From NCBI GenBank assembly GCA_011052255.1, contig DRJJ01000196.1, positions 1 to 8,262 on the forward strand: a stretch of DNA of 8,262 nucleotides, in the 5' to 3' direction. The position numbers and the translations under genes were made by a program. Numbering within the stretch: position 1 is the first letter of the stretch; the number at the start of each line of letters is the position of its first letter. Source of the stretch: Gammaproteobacteria bacterium. GTDB lineage: Bacteria; Pseudomonadota; Gammaproteobacteria; DRJJ01. Under the pieces are notes generated by a model, which saw only the letters and a list, made by a program, of their open reading frames with translations, made no database searches and had not been told where the DNA came from. Positions 1 to 6,606 of this stretch are shown piece after piece.

Positions 1-1327
1 ATACCTGATCAAGATAGGTATCGGCATCGGGCTGCGTTAAGCGTTCCCTTACCCAGTCGCTGGTGTAGTCTTCGCCGGCAAACTCCGGACTCACCATTTG
101 CAGATACTCATCATGGTCACGGTCGAAGTAGTTTTGCCGGAAGCGTTCTACCACATCACCCTGTGCCTCATGCATACGCGGATACCAGAAATAGCCTGCG
201 AACACCTCGTCTGCACCCTGCCCGCTTTGTACCACTTTTACATATTTAGACACCTGCTCCGACAGCAGATAGAACGCGACTGCATCCTGCCCGAACATTG
301 GTTCGGCCATGTTATCCACCACCTCGGGCAGGCGCTTTAGTACCTCTGAGTTGGGGATCAGTATTTTTTCATGCCGGGTAGCAAAATGCTGCGCCACCTG
401 ATCAGAATATTCAAATTCATTACCACGCTCTTCCTGCGTGTCTTCAAAGCCCACCGAAAAGGTGTGCAGCCCTTCAACACCGGCCTCGGCCAGCAGCCCG
501 ACCAACAGACTGGAGTCTATGCCACCGGATAACAGTACGCCCACCGGCACATCAGCAATGGTCTTACGTCTTTCTACTGCGCGTTTTAAACAATCATGTG
601 TTACCTCGATCCACTCCCGTTCATTCATCGACTGCACTGGCCGGGTTGCATCCAGTTGCCAGTAAACCCGACGGGTAACACCACCACGCGCATCCAGGGT
701 CATGGTGGTTGCCGGTTCGAGTTTGCGGATACCTTTCAGGATGGTGCGCGGTGCCGGCACAACCGCATGTAAGGTAAACAACATCTGCAGTGCAACCGTA
801 TCAATATCTGTATCCACCTCACCTGCCGCCAGCAAGGCCTGCGCACTGGATGCAAAGCGTAGATGATTGTTATCCAGGCTGTAGTACAAAGGCTTGATGC
901 CCATGCGATCACGCGCCAGGAAAAGCTGCTGTCTGGCCTTGTCCCAGATCGCAAAGGCGAACATGCCGTGCAGATGTTTGACACAGGACTCACCCCATTC
1001 GGCATAAGCCTTGAGGATGACTTCACTGTCTCCTTCGGAAAAAAAATGATAGCCCTTGTCCGCTAATTCACGACGCAGCTCCGGGTAATTATAGATCGTA
1101 CCGTTAAAAACCAGCGTCAGGTTCAGATCCTGATCAACCATGGGTTGATTGGCGCGTTCCGATAAATCAATAATCGACAAACGCCGATGGCCAAAGGCAA
1201 GAGTGCCATCCAGATAACTACCGCTGTTGTCCGGGCCACGGCGCTGCAGCTTTTCCAGCATGCGCTCGATGCGCTGTAACGAGGGTTGTTGATGATCGAA
1301 GCGGTATTCGCCGCAGATGCCGCACAT
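1..1327 (-). CDS. asnO: Asparagine-synthetase-family amidotransferase, probably N-acetylglutaminylglutamine amide synthase (3' end off window)
   Basis: The first 442 codons are present; the C-terminal part lies beyond the left edge (family length is roughly 590 residues). The N-terminal glutaminase domain begins at the nucleophile Cys2 (MCGICGEYRF) and includes RRGPD (29-33), GHRRLSIIDL (46-55) and NGTIYNY (75-81). The synthetase domain has the ATP PP-loop SGGIDSS at 267-273. Glutamine-derived ammonia would be used to amidate a carboxylate after adenylation. Three details resemble the AsnO/GgnB-type enzymes that make the osmolyte N-acetylglutaminylglutamine amide rather than plain AsnB: the MCGICGE-RFD start, NGTIYNY instead of NGEIYN, and HAVVPAPRTIL (187-197). 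That subfamily call rests on remembered family features; plain asparagine synthetase is the alternative. The start is fixed by the Cys2 requirement and by AGGA five bases upstream. It lies 9 bases after the BON gene, so the two are probably cotranscribed. Confidence 0.8.
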   Translation of the reverse strand, partial: MCGICGEYRFDHQQPSLQRIERMLEKLQRRGPDNSGSYLDGTLAFGHRRLSIIDLSERANQPMVDQDLNLTLVFNGTIYNYPELRRELADKGYHFFSEGDSEVILKAYAEWGESCVKHLHGMFAFAIWDKARQQLFLARDRMGIKPLYYSLDNNHLRFASSAQALLAAGEVDTDIDTVALQMLFTLHAVVPAPRTILKGIRKLEPATTMTLDARGGVTRRVYWQLDATRPVQSMNEREWIEVTHDCLKRAVERRKTIADVPVGVLLSGGIDSSLLVGLLAEAGVEGLHTFSVGFEDTQEERGNEFEYSDQVAQHFATRHEKILIPNSEVLKRLPEVVDNMAEPMFGQDAVAFYLLSEQVSKYVKVVQSGQGADEVFAGYFWYPRMHEAQGDVVERFRQNYFDRDHDEYLQMVSPEFAGEDYTSDWVRERLTQPDADTYLDQV

Positions 1328-1336
1328 AACTATCCT

Positions 1337-1678
1337 TTACTTATTTCTGATATGTAATTCTGATTTGACCGACTCAACCCCACTGACAGAACGAGCCAGA
1401 TGAATGGCCTTGTCTGCAGCCTCATGCGAGGCCACATTACCACTCAGCGTCACGACACCATTGCGGGAGCTGACGCGTATATCGGTTGCCGATACATGCG
1501 CGTCATTGACCAGGGCCCGATTGACCCGGTTAATAATGTCAGCATCTGCACTCGAGTGCATGTTGCCATGTGCGTGCCCACCACCACCGATTGCCATGGT
1601 AGTGCAGGCCGTTGTGTTTGCCAGAACCAGTATAGACAGGATGAGTATTTTGTTTAATGTTCGCAAAGTTTGTTCCAT
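1337..1678 (-). CDS. Small exported BON-domain protein (OsmY-like, possible lipoprotein)
   Basis: This is a 113-residue protein with a signal peptide: a basic start (MEQTLRTLNK), then the hydrophobic stretch ILILSILVLA at 11-20. TTAC at 22-25 could be a weak lipobox with Cys25, although Thr at -3 is atypical, so ordinary signal peptidase I cleavage is possible. A Gly/His-rich linker (GGGGHAHGNMH, about 31-41) leads to one BON domain at about 44-111, recognised by ADADIINRVNRAL, the central GVVTLSGNV and the closing SVSGVESVKSELHI. BON domains are thought to contact membranes or envelope surfaces, and OsmY, the best-known member, is induced by osmotic stress. The start is the only reasonable one because an in-frame TAA sits immediately before the ATG. 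It is the first gene of a probable two-gene transcript with the downstream amidotransferase, which suggests an osmotic or envelope stress role. The precise function is unknown. Confidence 0.85.
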   Translation of the reverse strand: MEQTLRTLNKILILSILVLANTTACTTMAIGGGGHAHGNMHSSADADIINRVNRALVNDAHVSATDIRVSSRNGVVTLSGNVASHEAADKAIHLARSVSGVESVKSELHIRNK

Positions 1679-1700
1679 TTATGTCGCCAGCCCCTGAATC

Positions 1701-1730
1701 ATTATTAACCCTGCTTGCCATTGATCTCAA
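1701..1730 (-). promoter_or_regulatory. Predicted sigma70-type promoter of the BON-amidotransferase unit
   Basis: On the minus strand, TTGAGA (1730-1725) and AATAAT (1706-1701) are separated by 18 bases; each matches five of six consensus positions. Transcription would begin near 1694, leaving a leader of about 16 bases before the BON start at 1678. This gives the pair a start site separate from hyuB upstream. No operator or osmotic-control site is obvious. Confidence 0.45.
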
Positions 1731-1760
1731 GATCGAATACAAAATTAGGATATGGAATGG

Positions 1761-1847
1761 GTGTAGCCTGTTAAAGACCGTCTGCCGCACGGAAGCGGCA
1801 GTCGAGCGGCCACGGATGGCGAATAGCGAGTCTTTAACAGGCTACAC
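1761..1847. repeat. Structured inverted-repeat element, copy A (three-way-junction fold)
   Basis: The outer stem is a perfect 18-bp inverted repeat: GTGTAGCCTGTTAAAGAC at 1761-1778 pairs with 1830-1847. The enclosed 51 bases contain CG (1779-1780), which can pair with CG at 1827-1828. Next is hairpin P2, CTGCCGC (1782-1788) with GCGGCAG (1795-1801) around the 6-nt loop ACGGAA. The linker TCGAGCG follows (1802-1808), then hairpin P3, GCCA (1809-1812) with TGGC (1817-1820) around CGGA. A second copy with the same layout lies at 7789-7899. The right arm covers the last codon and stop of hyuB. No T-run follows the stem in either direction, so it is not a typical intrinsic terminator. It could be a dispersed repeat or a structured RNA; I do not recognise a named family. 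Confidence 0.85.
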
Positions 1848-3446
1848 GCATTTCATGTCCGGCGTCATCGATACCCTCTTGACGCCAGATCTATGCATTG
1901 TACTACTTCCCCAACCACCCCCACCCGGTGTCTGTATCTCCAGCCGGTCACCCGCGTCAAGCTGTAGACTGACCTTGCCCGGCAAGGGCTGATTATTCAA
2001 AAGGTTCACCCCTTTCTGGCCAGACTCACCCCCCTGCAACCCCCAGGGCGCATTCCGTCTTCGCTCAGTCAATAATGTCACACTGGTCGGAGCCAGAAAT
2101 TCATATTCACGCACCAGCCCATCTCCTCCCCGTCGTTGTCCTTTGCCACCGGAACCACGGCGAATCGCATAACGATGCAGGCGTATCGGAAACTGCATCT
2201 CCAGCACCTCGACCGGTGTGTTCAGGGTATTGGTCATATGCGTCTGTACCGCACTCAACCCACCGCCATGCTGACCGGCACCCATGCCGCCGCCGATGGT
2301 TTCATAATAATCCCAGGCCTGACCCGTTGTTGTATTGCCCCCAGTGCTACCCATGGCCAGATTATTCATGCTGCCATGGCTGGCCGCCGGTATACGCTGC
2401 GGAATGGCCTGCGCTAACGCACCACAGATGACATCAACCATACGGGTGCTGGTTTCGACATTTCCGGCCGCCACGGCAGCCGGTCTGACTGCATTGACCA
2501 TACTGGCCAGCGGTGCATGCAGATTGATCGAACGAAAACTGCCGGCACAGGCCGGGGTATTGTCAGGCATCAAACAACGAAATACGTAATACACCGCCGC
2601 TGCGGTCACCGACAGCGGGCAATTGATGTTGCCTTCTACCTGCGCCGCCGTACCGCTGAAATCCACCTCGATATGATGGCCCTTCACGGTGATTGATGCC
2701 CGGATAACGATATCCCGATTACCCATGCCATCGTCATCCATTACATCTTCATAGCTATAACAGCCATCGGGTATCTTGTTCAGCTCACTACGTGCCAGTT
2801 TCTCGGCATAGTTATTGAGCTCATGTAAGGCACTGGAATATTCCGTGCAACCTGTGGCCTCAATCAACTCAAGCAAGCGGGCCAAACCCGTGCGATTGGC
2901 ACTGATCTGTGCCGAAAAATCACCCTGCGATTGTTCCGGGTTACGCAGACAGGCCAGCAATTCATCCATCACAGATTGATCCAGCACACCCACGCGCAGT
3001 AAATGTACCGGTTCGATCACCCGCCCTTCTTCTGCCAGTGTCCGCGATAACGGCATAGAACCAGGCGATTCTGCACCAATATCCGCATGATGGGCGCGAT
3101 TGGCAATAAACCCGTACAGGGTCTGCTGCACAAAAAGCGGGGCGATCACGGTCACATCAGGCAGGTGGGTGCCTCCCAGATACGGGTCATTCAGCATCAC
3201 CATATCACCCGCCTGCCAGTCAATCTGACCGACAATATCGGCCATCGCATAGGCCATGCTGCCCAGATGTACCGGAATGTGAGCTGCCTGGGCACACAAT
3301 GCCCCCTGCCGATCGAATACCGCACAGGAATAATCCAGCCGGTCGCGGATATTGGGTGAAAAGGCCGCACGCCTTAAAACAGCGCCCATTTCATCGCATA
3401 TGGCCTGCATACGGCTCGCGAAAATACTCAATTCAATGCTGTCCAT
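1842..3446 (-). CDS. hyuB: HyuB-family hydantoinase B / 5-oxoprolinase subunit, without an adjacent hyuA
   Basis: The 534-residue product is full length for the HyuB family. This family provides one half of ATP-dependent N-methylhydantoinases and 5-oxoprolinases, enzymes that open cyclic amide rings in the cytoplasm. Typical features are RRAAFSPNIRDRLDYSCAVFD (25-45), AAHIPVHLGSM (54-64), NDPYLGGTHLPD (87-98), NRAHHADIG (116-124), the basic Gly-rich GSGGKGQRRGGDGL block and the terminal GGGGWG (508-513). The start fits the usual DxIxLxIFxxRM-x-AICDEMGAVL beginning. The partner HyuA, normally adjacent and carrying the ATPase-like domain, is absent on both sides, so the substrate cannot be inferred. 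The last 21 residues after GGGGWG look unconserved, and the final codon and stop lie inside structured repeat copy A. No good Shine-Dalgarno sequence precedes the ATG. Confidence 0.9.
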   Translation of the reverse strand: MDSIELSIFASRMQAICDEMGAVLRRAAFSPNIRDRLDYSCAVFDRQGALCAQAAHIPVHLGSMAYAMADIVGQIDWQAGDMVMLNDPYLGGTHLPDVTVIAPLFVQQTLYGFIANRAHHADIGAESPGSMPLSRTLAEEGRVIEPVHLLRVGVLDQSVMDELLACLRNPEQSQGDFSAQISANRTGLARLLELIEATGCTEYSSALHELNNYAEKLARSELNKIPDGCYSYEDVMDDDGMGNRDIVIRASITVKGHHIEVDFSGTAAQVEGNINCPLSVTAAAVYYVFRCLMPDNTPACAGSFRSINLHAPLASMVNAVRPAAVAAGNVETSTRMVDVICGALAQAIPQRIPAASHGSMNNLAMGSTGGNTTTGQAWDYYETIGGGMGAGQHGGGLSAVQTHMTNTLNTPVEVLEMQFPIRLHRYAIRRGSGGKGQRRGGDGLVREYEFLAPTSVTLLTERRRNAPWGLQGGESGQKGVNLLNNQPLPGKVSLQLDAGDRLEIQTPGGGGWGSSTMHRSGVKRVSMTPDMKCV

Positions 3447-3452
3447 CGGGCC

Positions 3453-3480
3453 AGTCTAGGGGCTGTCAGGCCCAAGTCAA
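3453..3480 (-). promoter_or_regulatory. Possible hyuB promoter abutting the start codon
   Basis: On the minus strand, TTGACT (3480-3475) and TAGACT (3458-3453) are spaced by 16 bases. The -10 box ends only six bases before the ATG at 3446, so transcription would begin at or next to the start codon. Together with the missing Shine-Dalgarno sequence, this would imply a leaderless or nearly leaderless mRNA. The -10 box matches the consensus at only four of six positions. Confidence 0.3.
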
Positions 3481-3512
3481 CCGCCTCAGACGCAGATATC
3501 TTCCAATTATGA

Positions 3513-3540
3513 TTGAAATAAACGACGTAATCCCTATAAT
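3513..3540 (+). promoter_or_regulatory. Strong predicted sigma70 promoter of the PuuD-like gene
   Basis: TTGAAA (3513-3518) and a perfect TATAAT (3535-3540) are separated by 16 bases. Transcription would start near 3547, giving an A/T-rich leader of about 60 bases that ends in a strong ribosome site, AGGGGAG at 3596-3602, six bases before the ATG at 3609. The combination suggests high constitutive expression. Confidence 0.65.
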
Positions 3541-3608
3541 AACCGAGAAATTTACTCAGGTTTACTACTGCTTAATAATATATAAAGACTTACCTAGGGG
3601 AGAATCAC

Positions 3609-4202
3609 ATGAATCCATTAAAATCCGTAACCGGTACTATCGTAACCGGCTTTGTACTGGCCATTATCGCTTTAGGCGTGATGGGCTTTGATAAAATCAA
3701 CGCCATTAACATGGAAGTCTGGTTCCACGTAATGGCAGGTGTTACCTGGATCGGGCTGCTGTATTACTTTAACTTCGTACAGGTTCCGGGCGTAGGCCAG
3801 GCACTGGCTGAAGCCGACAACGGTGGCCCAGGCCCTGCTGCTATCAACAAATACGTCGCACCCCGTGCACTGTTATGGTTCCGCTGGGCGGCAGTCGTCA
3901 CCTGGTTAACCGGTGTGGGCGCACTGCAAAACCTGCAGGCAGGTGGCGCACTAAAGGCCTTTATGTTTAGCGATGGCATGGAAGTGATCGGCCTGGGCGC
4001 ATGGCTGGGGACTATTATGCTATTTAACGTGTGGGTGTTTATCTGGCCAAACCAGAAAAAAATCCTCGGCATTGTTGAATCAACACCTGAAGCTATCGCC
4101 AAGGGTAAAGTGGTTGCATTGATGGCTTCACGTACCAACACAGTACTGTCGATCCCGATGTTGCTGACCATGGTTGGCTATGCTCACGGCCTGAGCTTCT
4201 AA
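3609..4202 (+). CDS. Short PuuD-like (urate oxidase N-terminal family) integral membrane protein
   Basis: The 197-residue protein is mostly membrane-embedded, with hydrophobic segments at about 8-26, 36-58, 87-105, 123-146 and 170-192. MEVWFHVMAGVTWIGLLYYFNFVQVPG (35-61), FIWPNQKKILGIVE (144-157) and ASRTNTVLSIPML (173-185) resemble the membrane domain of PuuD urate hydroxylase. It lacks the C-terminal cytochrome c domain of full PuuD. His40 is a candidate haem or metal ligand; the only other histidine is His193. Short relatives are often labelled PuuD by homology, but no purine catabolism gene is nearby, so urate oxidation is not supported by context. It is a single-gene transcript between a strong promoter and an intrinsic terminator. 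The ATG is fixed by the AGGGGAG ribosome site. The family call is fairly confident; the function is not. Confidence 0.75.
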   Translation: MNPLKSVTGTIVTGFVLAIIALGVMGFDKINAINMEVWFHVMAGVTWIGLLYYFNFVQVPGVGQALAEADNGGPGPAAINKYVAPRALLWFRWAAVVTWLTGVGALQNLQAGGALKAFMFSDGMEVIGLGAWLGTIMLFNVWVFIWPNQKKILGIVESTPEAIAKGKVVALMASRTNTVLSIPMLLTMVGYAHGLSF

Positions 4203-4223
4203 GCACAGACTGACAGGCAATAC

Positions 4224-4255
4224 AGAAAGCCCGGACTGACCGGGCTTTCTTGTTT
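4224..4255 (+). terminator. Intrinsic terminator after the PuuD-like gene
   Basis: AGAAAGCCCGG (4224-4234) pairs perfectly with CCGGGCTTTCT (4240-4250) around the 5-base loop ACTGA, followed by TGTTT. It lies 21 bases after the stop codon and separates this gene from the arginine operon. Confidence 0.85.
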
Positions 4256-4300
4256 GGGACATTAGCTAAACACCCCTCACGGCAGACTCATTGCACTGAC

Positions 4301-4329
4301 TTGCCTGATCTGGCAGAAATTACTATACT
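4301..4329 (+). promoter_or_regulatory. Predicted promoter of the argD-argF operon
   Basis: TTGCCT (4301-4306) and TATACT (4324-4329) are separated by an ideal 17 bases. The expected start near 4336 leaves a leader of about 140 bases before argD. I see no convincing ArgR box (an A/T-rich 18-bp palindrome of the TGAAT...ATTCA type) over or next to it. Confidence 0.5.
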
Positions 4330-4363
4330 CACTGGTTTTCTCGGGTAAAAACACACTGAAATG

Positions 4364-4383
4364 GCAGCACTGGCTGCTTTTTT
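4364..4383 (+). terminator. Terminator-like hairpin in the argD leader (possible attenuator)
   Basis: GCAGC (4364-4368) pairs with GCTGC (4373-4377) around the loop ACTG. It is followed directly by six T bases (4378-4383), then GC and five more T bases. It lies about 30 bases downstream of the predicted transcription start. The stem is only 5 bp, so termination would be partial at best; regulation is inferred from position alone. Confidence 0.4.
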
Positions 4384-4409
4384 GCTTTTTAGCCGGAACG
4401 ATTTATTTA

Positions 4410-4445
4410 CCTGGAATTTAACCCGGGATTTAACCTGGGATTTAA
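4410..4445 (+). repeat. Three tandem 12-bp repeats in the argD leader
   Basis: Three adjacent units, CCTGGAATTTAA, CCCGGGATTTAA and CCTGGGATTTAA, occupy 4410-4421, 4422-4433 and 4434-4445; a partial fourth (CTGGAACC) follows. The middle unit and its flanks form an imperfect palindrome, TTTAACCCGGGATTTAA. The array sits between the leader hairpin and the argD start. It may be a protein-binding array, a structural part of the leader, or a slippage product. It does not match the ArgR operator that I know. Confidence 0.8.
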
Positions 4446-4474
4446 CTGGAACCATTATTGCTGGAACGAACACA

Positions 4475-5653
4475 ATGCAGGATCATTTGATGGACACATA
4501 CCGCCGCCAGACAATCACCTTTGCAAAGGGTGAAGGGGCATGGCTAACGGACACCAACGGCAAACGCTATCTGGATGCGCTGGCCGGCATATCGGTGTGC
4601 GGTCTGGGCCACGCCCATCCGGCCGTCACTGAAGCGCTGTGCCAACAGGCTGCGACCCTGGTACATACCTCCAACCTGTACCAGATCGACCTGCAAACCC
4701 GTCTGGCTGAACGCCTGTGTGCGCTCAGTGACATGGAAAAGGTCTTTTTTGGTAACTCAGGAGCCGAGGCCAACGAGGCCGCGATTAAGCTCGCACGCCT
4801 GTACGGCCACCATCAGGGTATTGAAACACCCTCCATTGTAGTCATGGAAAACAGTTTTCACGGCCGTACGCTCGCCACCCTGAGCGCCACCGGCAACCGT
4901 AGTGTACAGGCCGGCTTCGAACCGCTGGTACATGGCTTTGTGCGTGCACCCTACAATGATCTGGAGGCCTTGCGACATATTGCCGCCAATACGCCGAGTG
5001 TGGTTGCGGTACTGGTTGAACCGATTCAGGGTGAAGGTGGCATCAATATACCGGATGCTGCTTATCTTGCCGGCATTCGTGAAATCTGTGACGACAACGG
5101 CTGGCTGATGATGCTTGACGAAATCCAGACCGGTATGGGCCGTAGCGGTCACTGGCTGGCATGGCAGGCAGACCCGGATGCCAGACCCGATGTGGTAACA
5201 CTGGCCAAAAGCCTGGGCAACGGCGTACCCATTGGCGCCTGTCTGGCACAGGGCATCGCTGCCGATGTGCTACAGCCCGGCACGCACGGCTCGACTTTTG
5301 GTGGTAACCCGTTGGCCTGCAGCGCGGCACTGGCGGTTATCGAAACCATCGAATCTGAAGCACTGCTGGCACGCGCAACTGCTCTGGGCAATCAGTTTCA
5401 GGATGGTTTTCAGCAGCATCTGGGTGAACTGGCGGGCGTCACCGATATCCGCCACTGCGGACTGCTGATCGGTATCGAACTGGATCGCCCCTGTGCAGAA
5501 CTGGTCAGTCTGGCCCTGGAAAAAGGCCTGTTGATCAACGTGACGGCCGAAAAAGTCGTACGTCTGTTGCCGCCGCTGATTATGTCTGATGAACAGGCAC
5601 AATCTGTCATTTCGACGCTAGCAGAACTGATCACGGCCTTCCTGCAAGATTGA
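4475..5653 (+). CDS. argD: Acetylornithine aminotransferase
   Basis: This PLP enzyme converts N-acetylglutamate semialdehyde and glutamate to N-acetylornithine and 2-oxoglutarate in arginine synthesis; ArgD enzymes often also serve lysine synthesis as succinyldiaminopimelate aminotransferases. Numbered from this start, the class III aminotransferase marks are DALAGISVCGLGHAHP (34-49), the phosphate-binding NSGAEANE (94-101), FHGRT (128-132), EPIQGEGG (182-189), LDEIQTGMGRSG (214-225) with the cofactor-pairing Asp215, the Schiff-base Lys245 in LAKSLGNG, and HGSTFGGNPL (271-280). The length of 392 matches the family. The reading frame stays open back to an ATG at 4361, but that extension crosses the terminator-like hairpin and the 12-bp repeats and is unconserved in character. 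MQDHLMDTY is the usual start form; ATG 4490, with AGGA seven bases upstream, is the main alternative. argF follows after 15 bases. Confidence 0.93.
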   Translation: MQDHLMDTYRRQTITFAKGEGAWLTDTNGKRYLDALAGISVCGLGHAHPAVTEALCQQAATLVHTSNLYQIDLQTRLAERLCALSDMEKVFFGNSGAEANEAAIKLARLYGHHQGIETPSIVVMENSFHGRTLATLSATGNRSVQAGFEPLVHGFVRAPYNDLEALRHIAANTPSVVAVLVEPIQGEGGINIPDAAYLAGIREICDDNGWLMMLDEIQTGMGRSGHWLAWQADPDARPDVVTLAKSLGNGVPIGACLAQGIAADVLQPGTHGSTFGGNPLACSAALAVIETIESEALLARATALGNQFQDGFQQHLGELAGVTDIRHCGLLIGIELDRPCAELVSLALEKGLLINVTAEKVVRLLPPLIMSDEQAQSVISTLAELITAFLQD

Positions 5654-5668
5654 TCGGAGTATATTTTA

Positions 5669-6571
5669 ATGAGTATTCGCCATTTCCTGACCCTGATGGA
5701 TTTATCCCCCGATGAACTCGAGGGACTGATCCAGCGTGCCATCGAACTCAAGTCCATGCACAAAAATGGTAACCGCCATACGCCGTTAAGAAATCGGGTG
5801 CTCGGCATGATTTTCGAAAAATCATCTACGCGCACACGGGTATCGTTCGAAACCGCTATGGCTCATTTTGGTGGCCACGCTATTTTCCTGTCACTACGTG
5901 ACACCCAGCTCGGGCGCGGCGAAACCGTTGAAGACAGCGCGCGCGTGCTATCACGCATGGTCGACGTAATCATGATTCGCACCTTTGAACATGAAAAAAT
6001 CGAGCTGTTTGCCGAGTACTCACAAGTGCCGGTAATCAATGCACTGACAGACCTGTACCACCCCTGTCAGTTACTGGCCGATATGCAGACCTACGTTGAG
6101 CATCGCGGCTCGATACGCGGCCGCATCGTTACATGGGTAGGTGACGGCAATAACATGAGTCACTCATACATCAATGCCGCACGCCAGTTTGGTTTTGAAC
6201 TGCGCCTGGCTTGTCCGAAGGGTTATGATCCCGATGCAGAGATCATGGCAGCGGCCGCAGACCAGGTCACCCTGTTACGTGACCCGGTTGCAGCGGTAAA
6301 AGATTCTGACCTGGTGGTCACCGATGTCTGGGCCAGCATGGGCCAGGAAGAAGAACAAAAAGCGCGTGAAAAGGCCTTTGCTGGTTATCAGGTAACGGCT
6401 GAACTGATGCAGCAGGCGAAGGACGATGCCCTGTTCATGCATTGCCTGCCAGCCCATCGCGGTGAAGAAGTGGCTGCAAATGTGATCGATGGCCCGTGGA
6501 GCGTGGCCTGGGATGAAGCCGAAAACCGGTTGCATGCACAGAAGGCGTTGCTGGAGTTCCTGCTCAGTTAA
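5669..6571 (+). CDS. argF: Ornithine carbamoyltransferase
   Basis: The enzyme transfers the carbamoyl group from carbamoyl phosphate to ornithine, making citrulline in the cytoplasm; it is active as a trimer in this family. The carbamoyl-phosphate site is seen as STRTR (53-57), with supporting residues in HPCQ (131-134). The ornithine-binding side shows DVWASMG (219-225) and [11 protein letters not shown] (258-268). The length of 300 is normal for anabolic enzymes of the Pseudomonas ArgF type. GGAG nine bases before the ATG and the 15-base gap after argD support cotranscription and a coupled pathway: ArgD supplies acetylornithine, which another enzyme (not in the window) deacetylates to ornithine. 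The gene ends 35 bases from the convergent sixA stop. No clear terminator is visible between them. Confidence 0.97.
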   Translation: MSIRHFLTLMDLSPDELEGLIQRAIELKSMHKNGNRHTPLRNRVLGMIFEKSSTRTRVSFETAMAHFGGHAIFLSLRDTQLGRGETVEDSARVLSRMVDVIMIRTFEHEKIELFAEYSQVPVINALTDLYHPCQLLADMQTYVEHRGSIRGRIVTWVGDGNNMSHSYINAARQFGFELRLACPKGYDPDAEIMAAAADQVTLLRDPVAAVKDSDLVVTDVWASMGQEEEQKAREKAFAGYQVTAELMQQAKDDALFMHCLPAHRGEEVAANVIDGPWSVAWDEAENRLHAQKALLEFLLS

Positions 6572-6606
6572 CCACCCGACGGGCTATCTGTTCTGGCTAT
6601 ACCGGC

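Noticed and set aside
98..665. Plus-strand open frames within the left 1.3 kb
   Set aside because: They are antisense to the amidotransferase, which shows continuous family motifs, and they encode no recognisable protein.
1539..1790. Minus-strand open frame overlapping the BON gene start and repeat copy A
   Set aside because: It is out of frame with the recognisable BON protein, has no family resemblance, and runs into the structured repeat.
1761..1847. Interpretation of repeat copy A as an ordinary rho-independent terminator of hyuB
   Set aside because: The stem is not GC-rich at its base, it holds two inner hairpins, and no T-run follows on the minus strand; the shared core with copy B requires another explanation.
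4361..4474. In-frame N-terminal extension of argD starting at ATG 4361
   Set aside because: It lacks a ribosome site, crosses a terminator-like hairpin and the 12-bp repeats, and encodes residues unlike any ArgD N-terminus; the start at 4475 gives normal length.
6572..6606. Shared bidirectional terminator between argF and sixA
   Set aside because: The 35-base gap has only a direct GGCTAT repeat and the tiny CCCGACGGG palindrome, with no stem plus T-tract.
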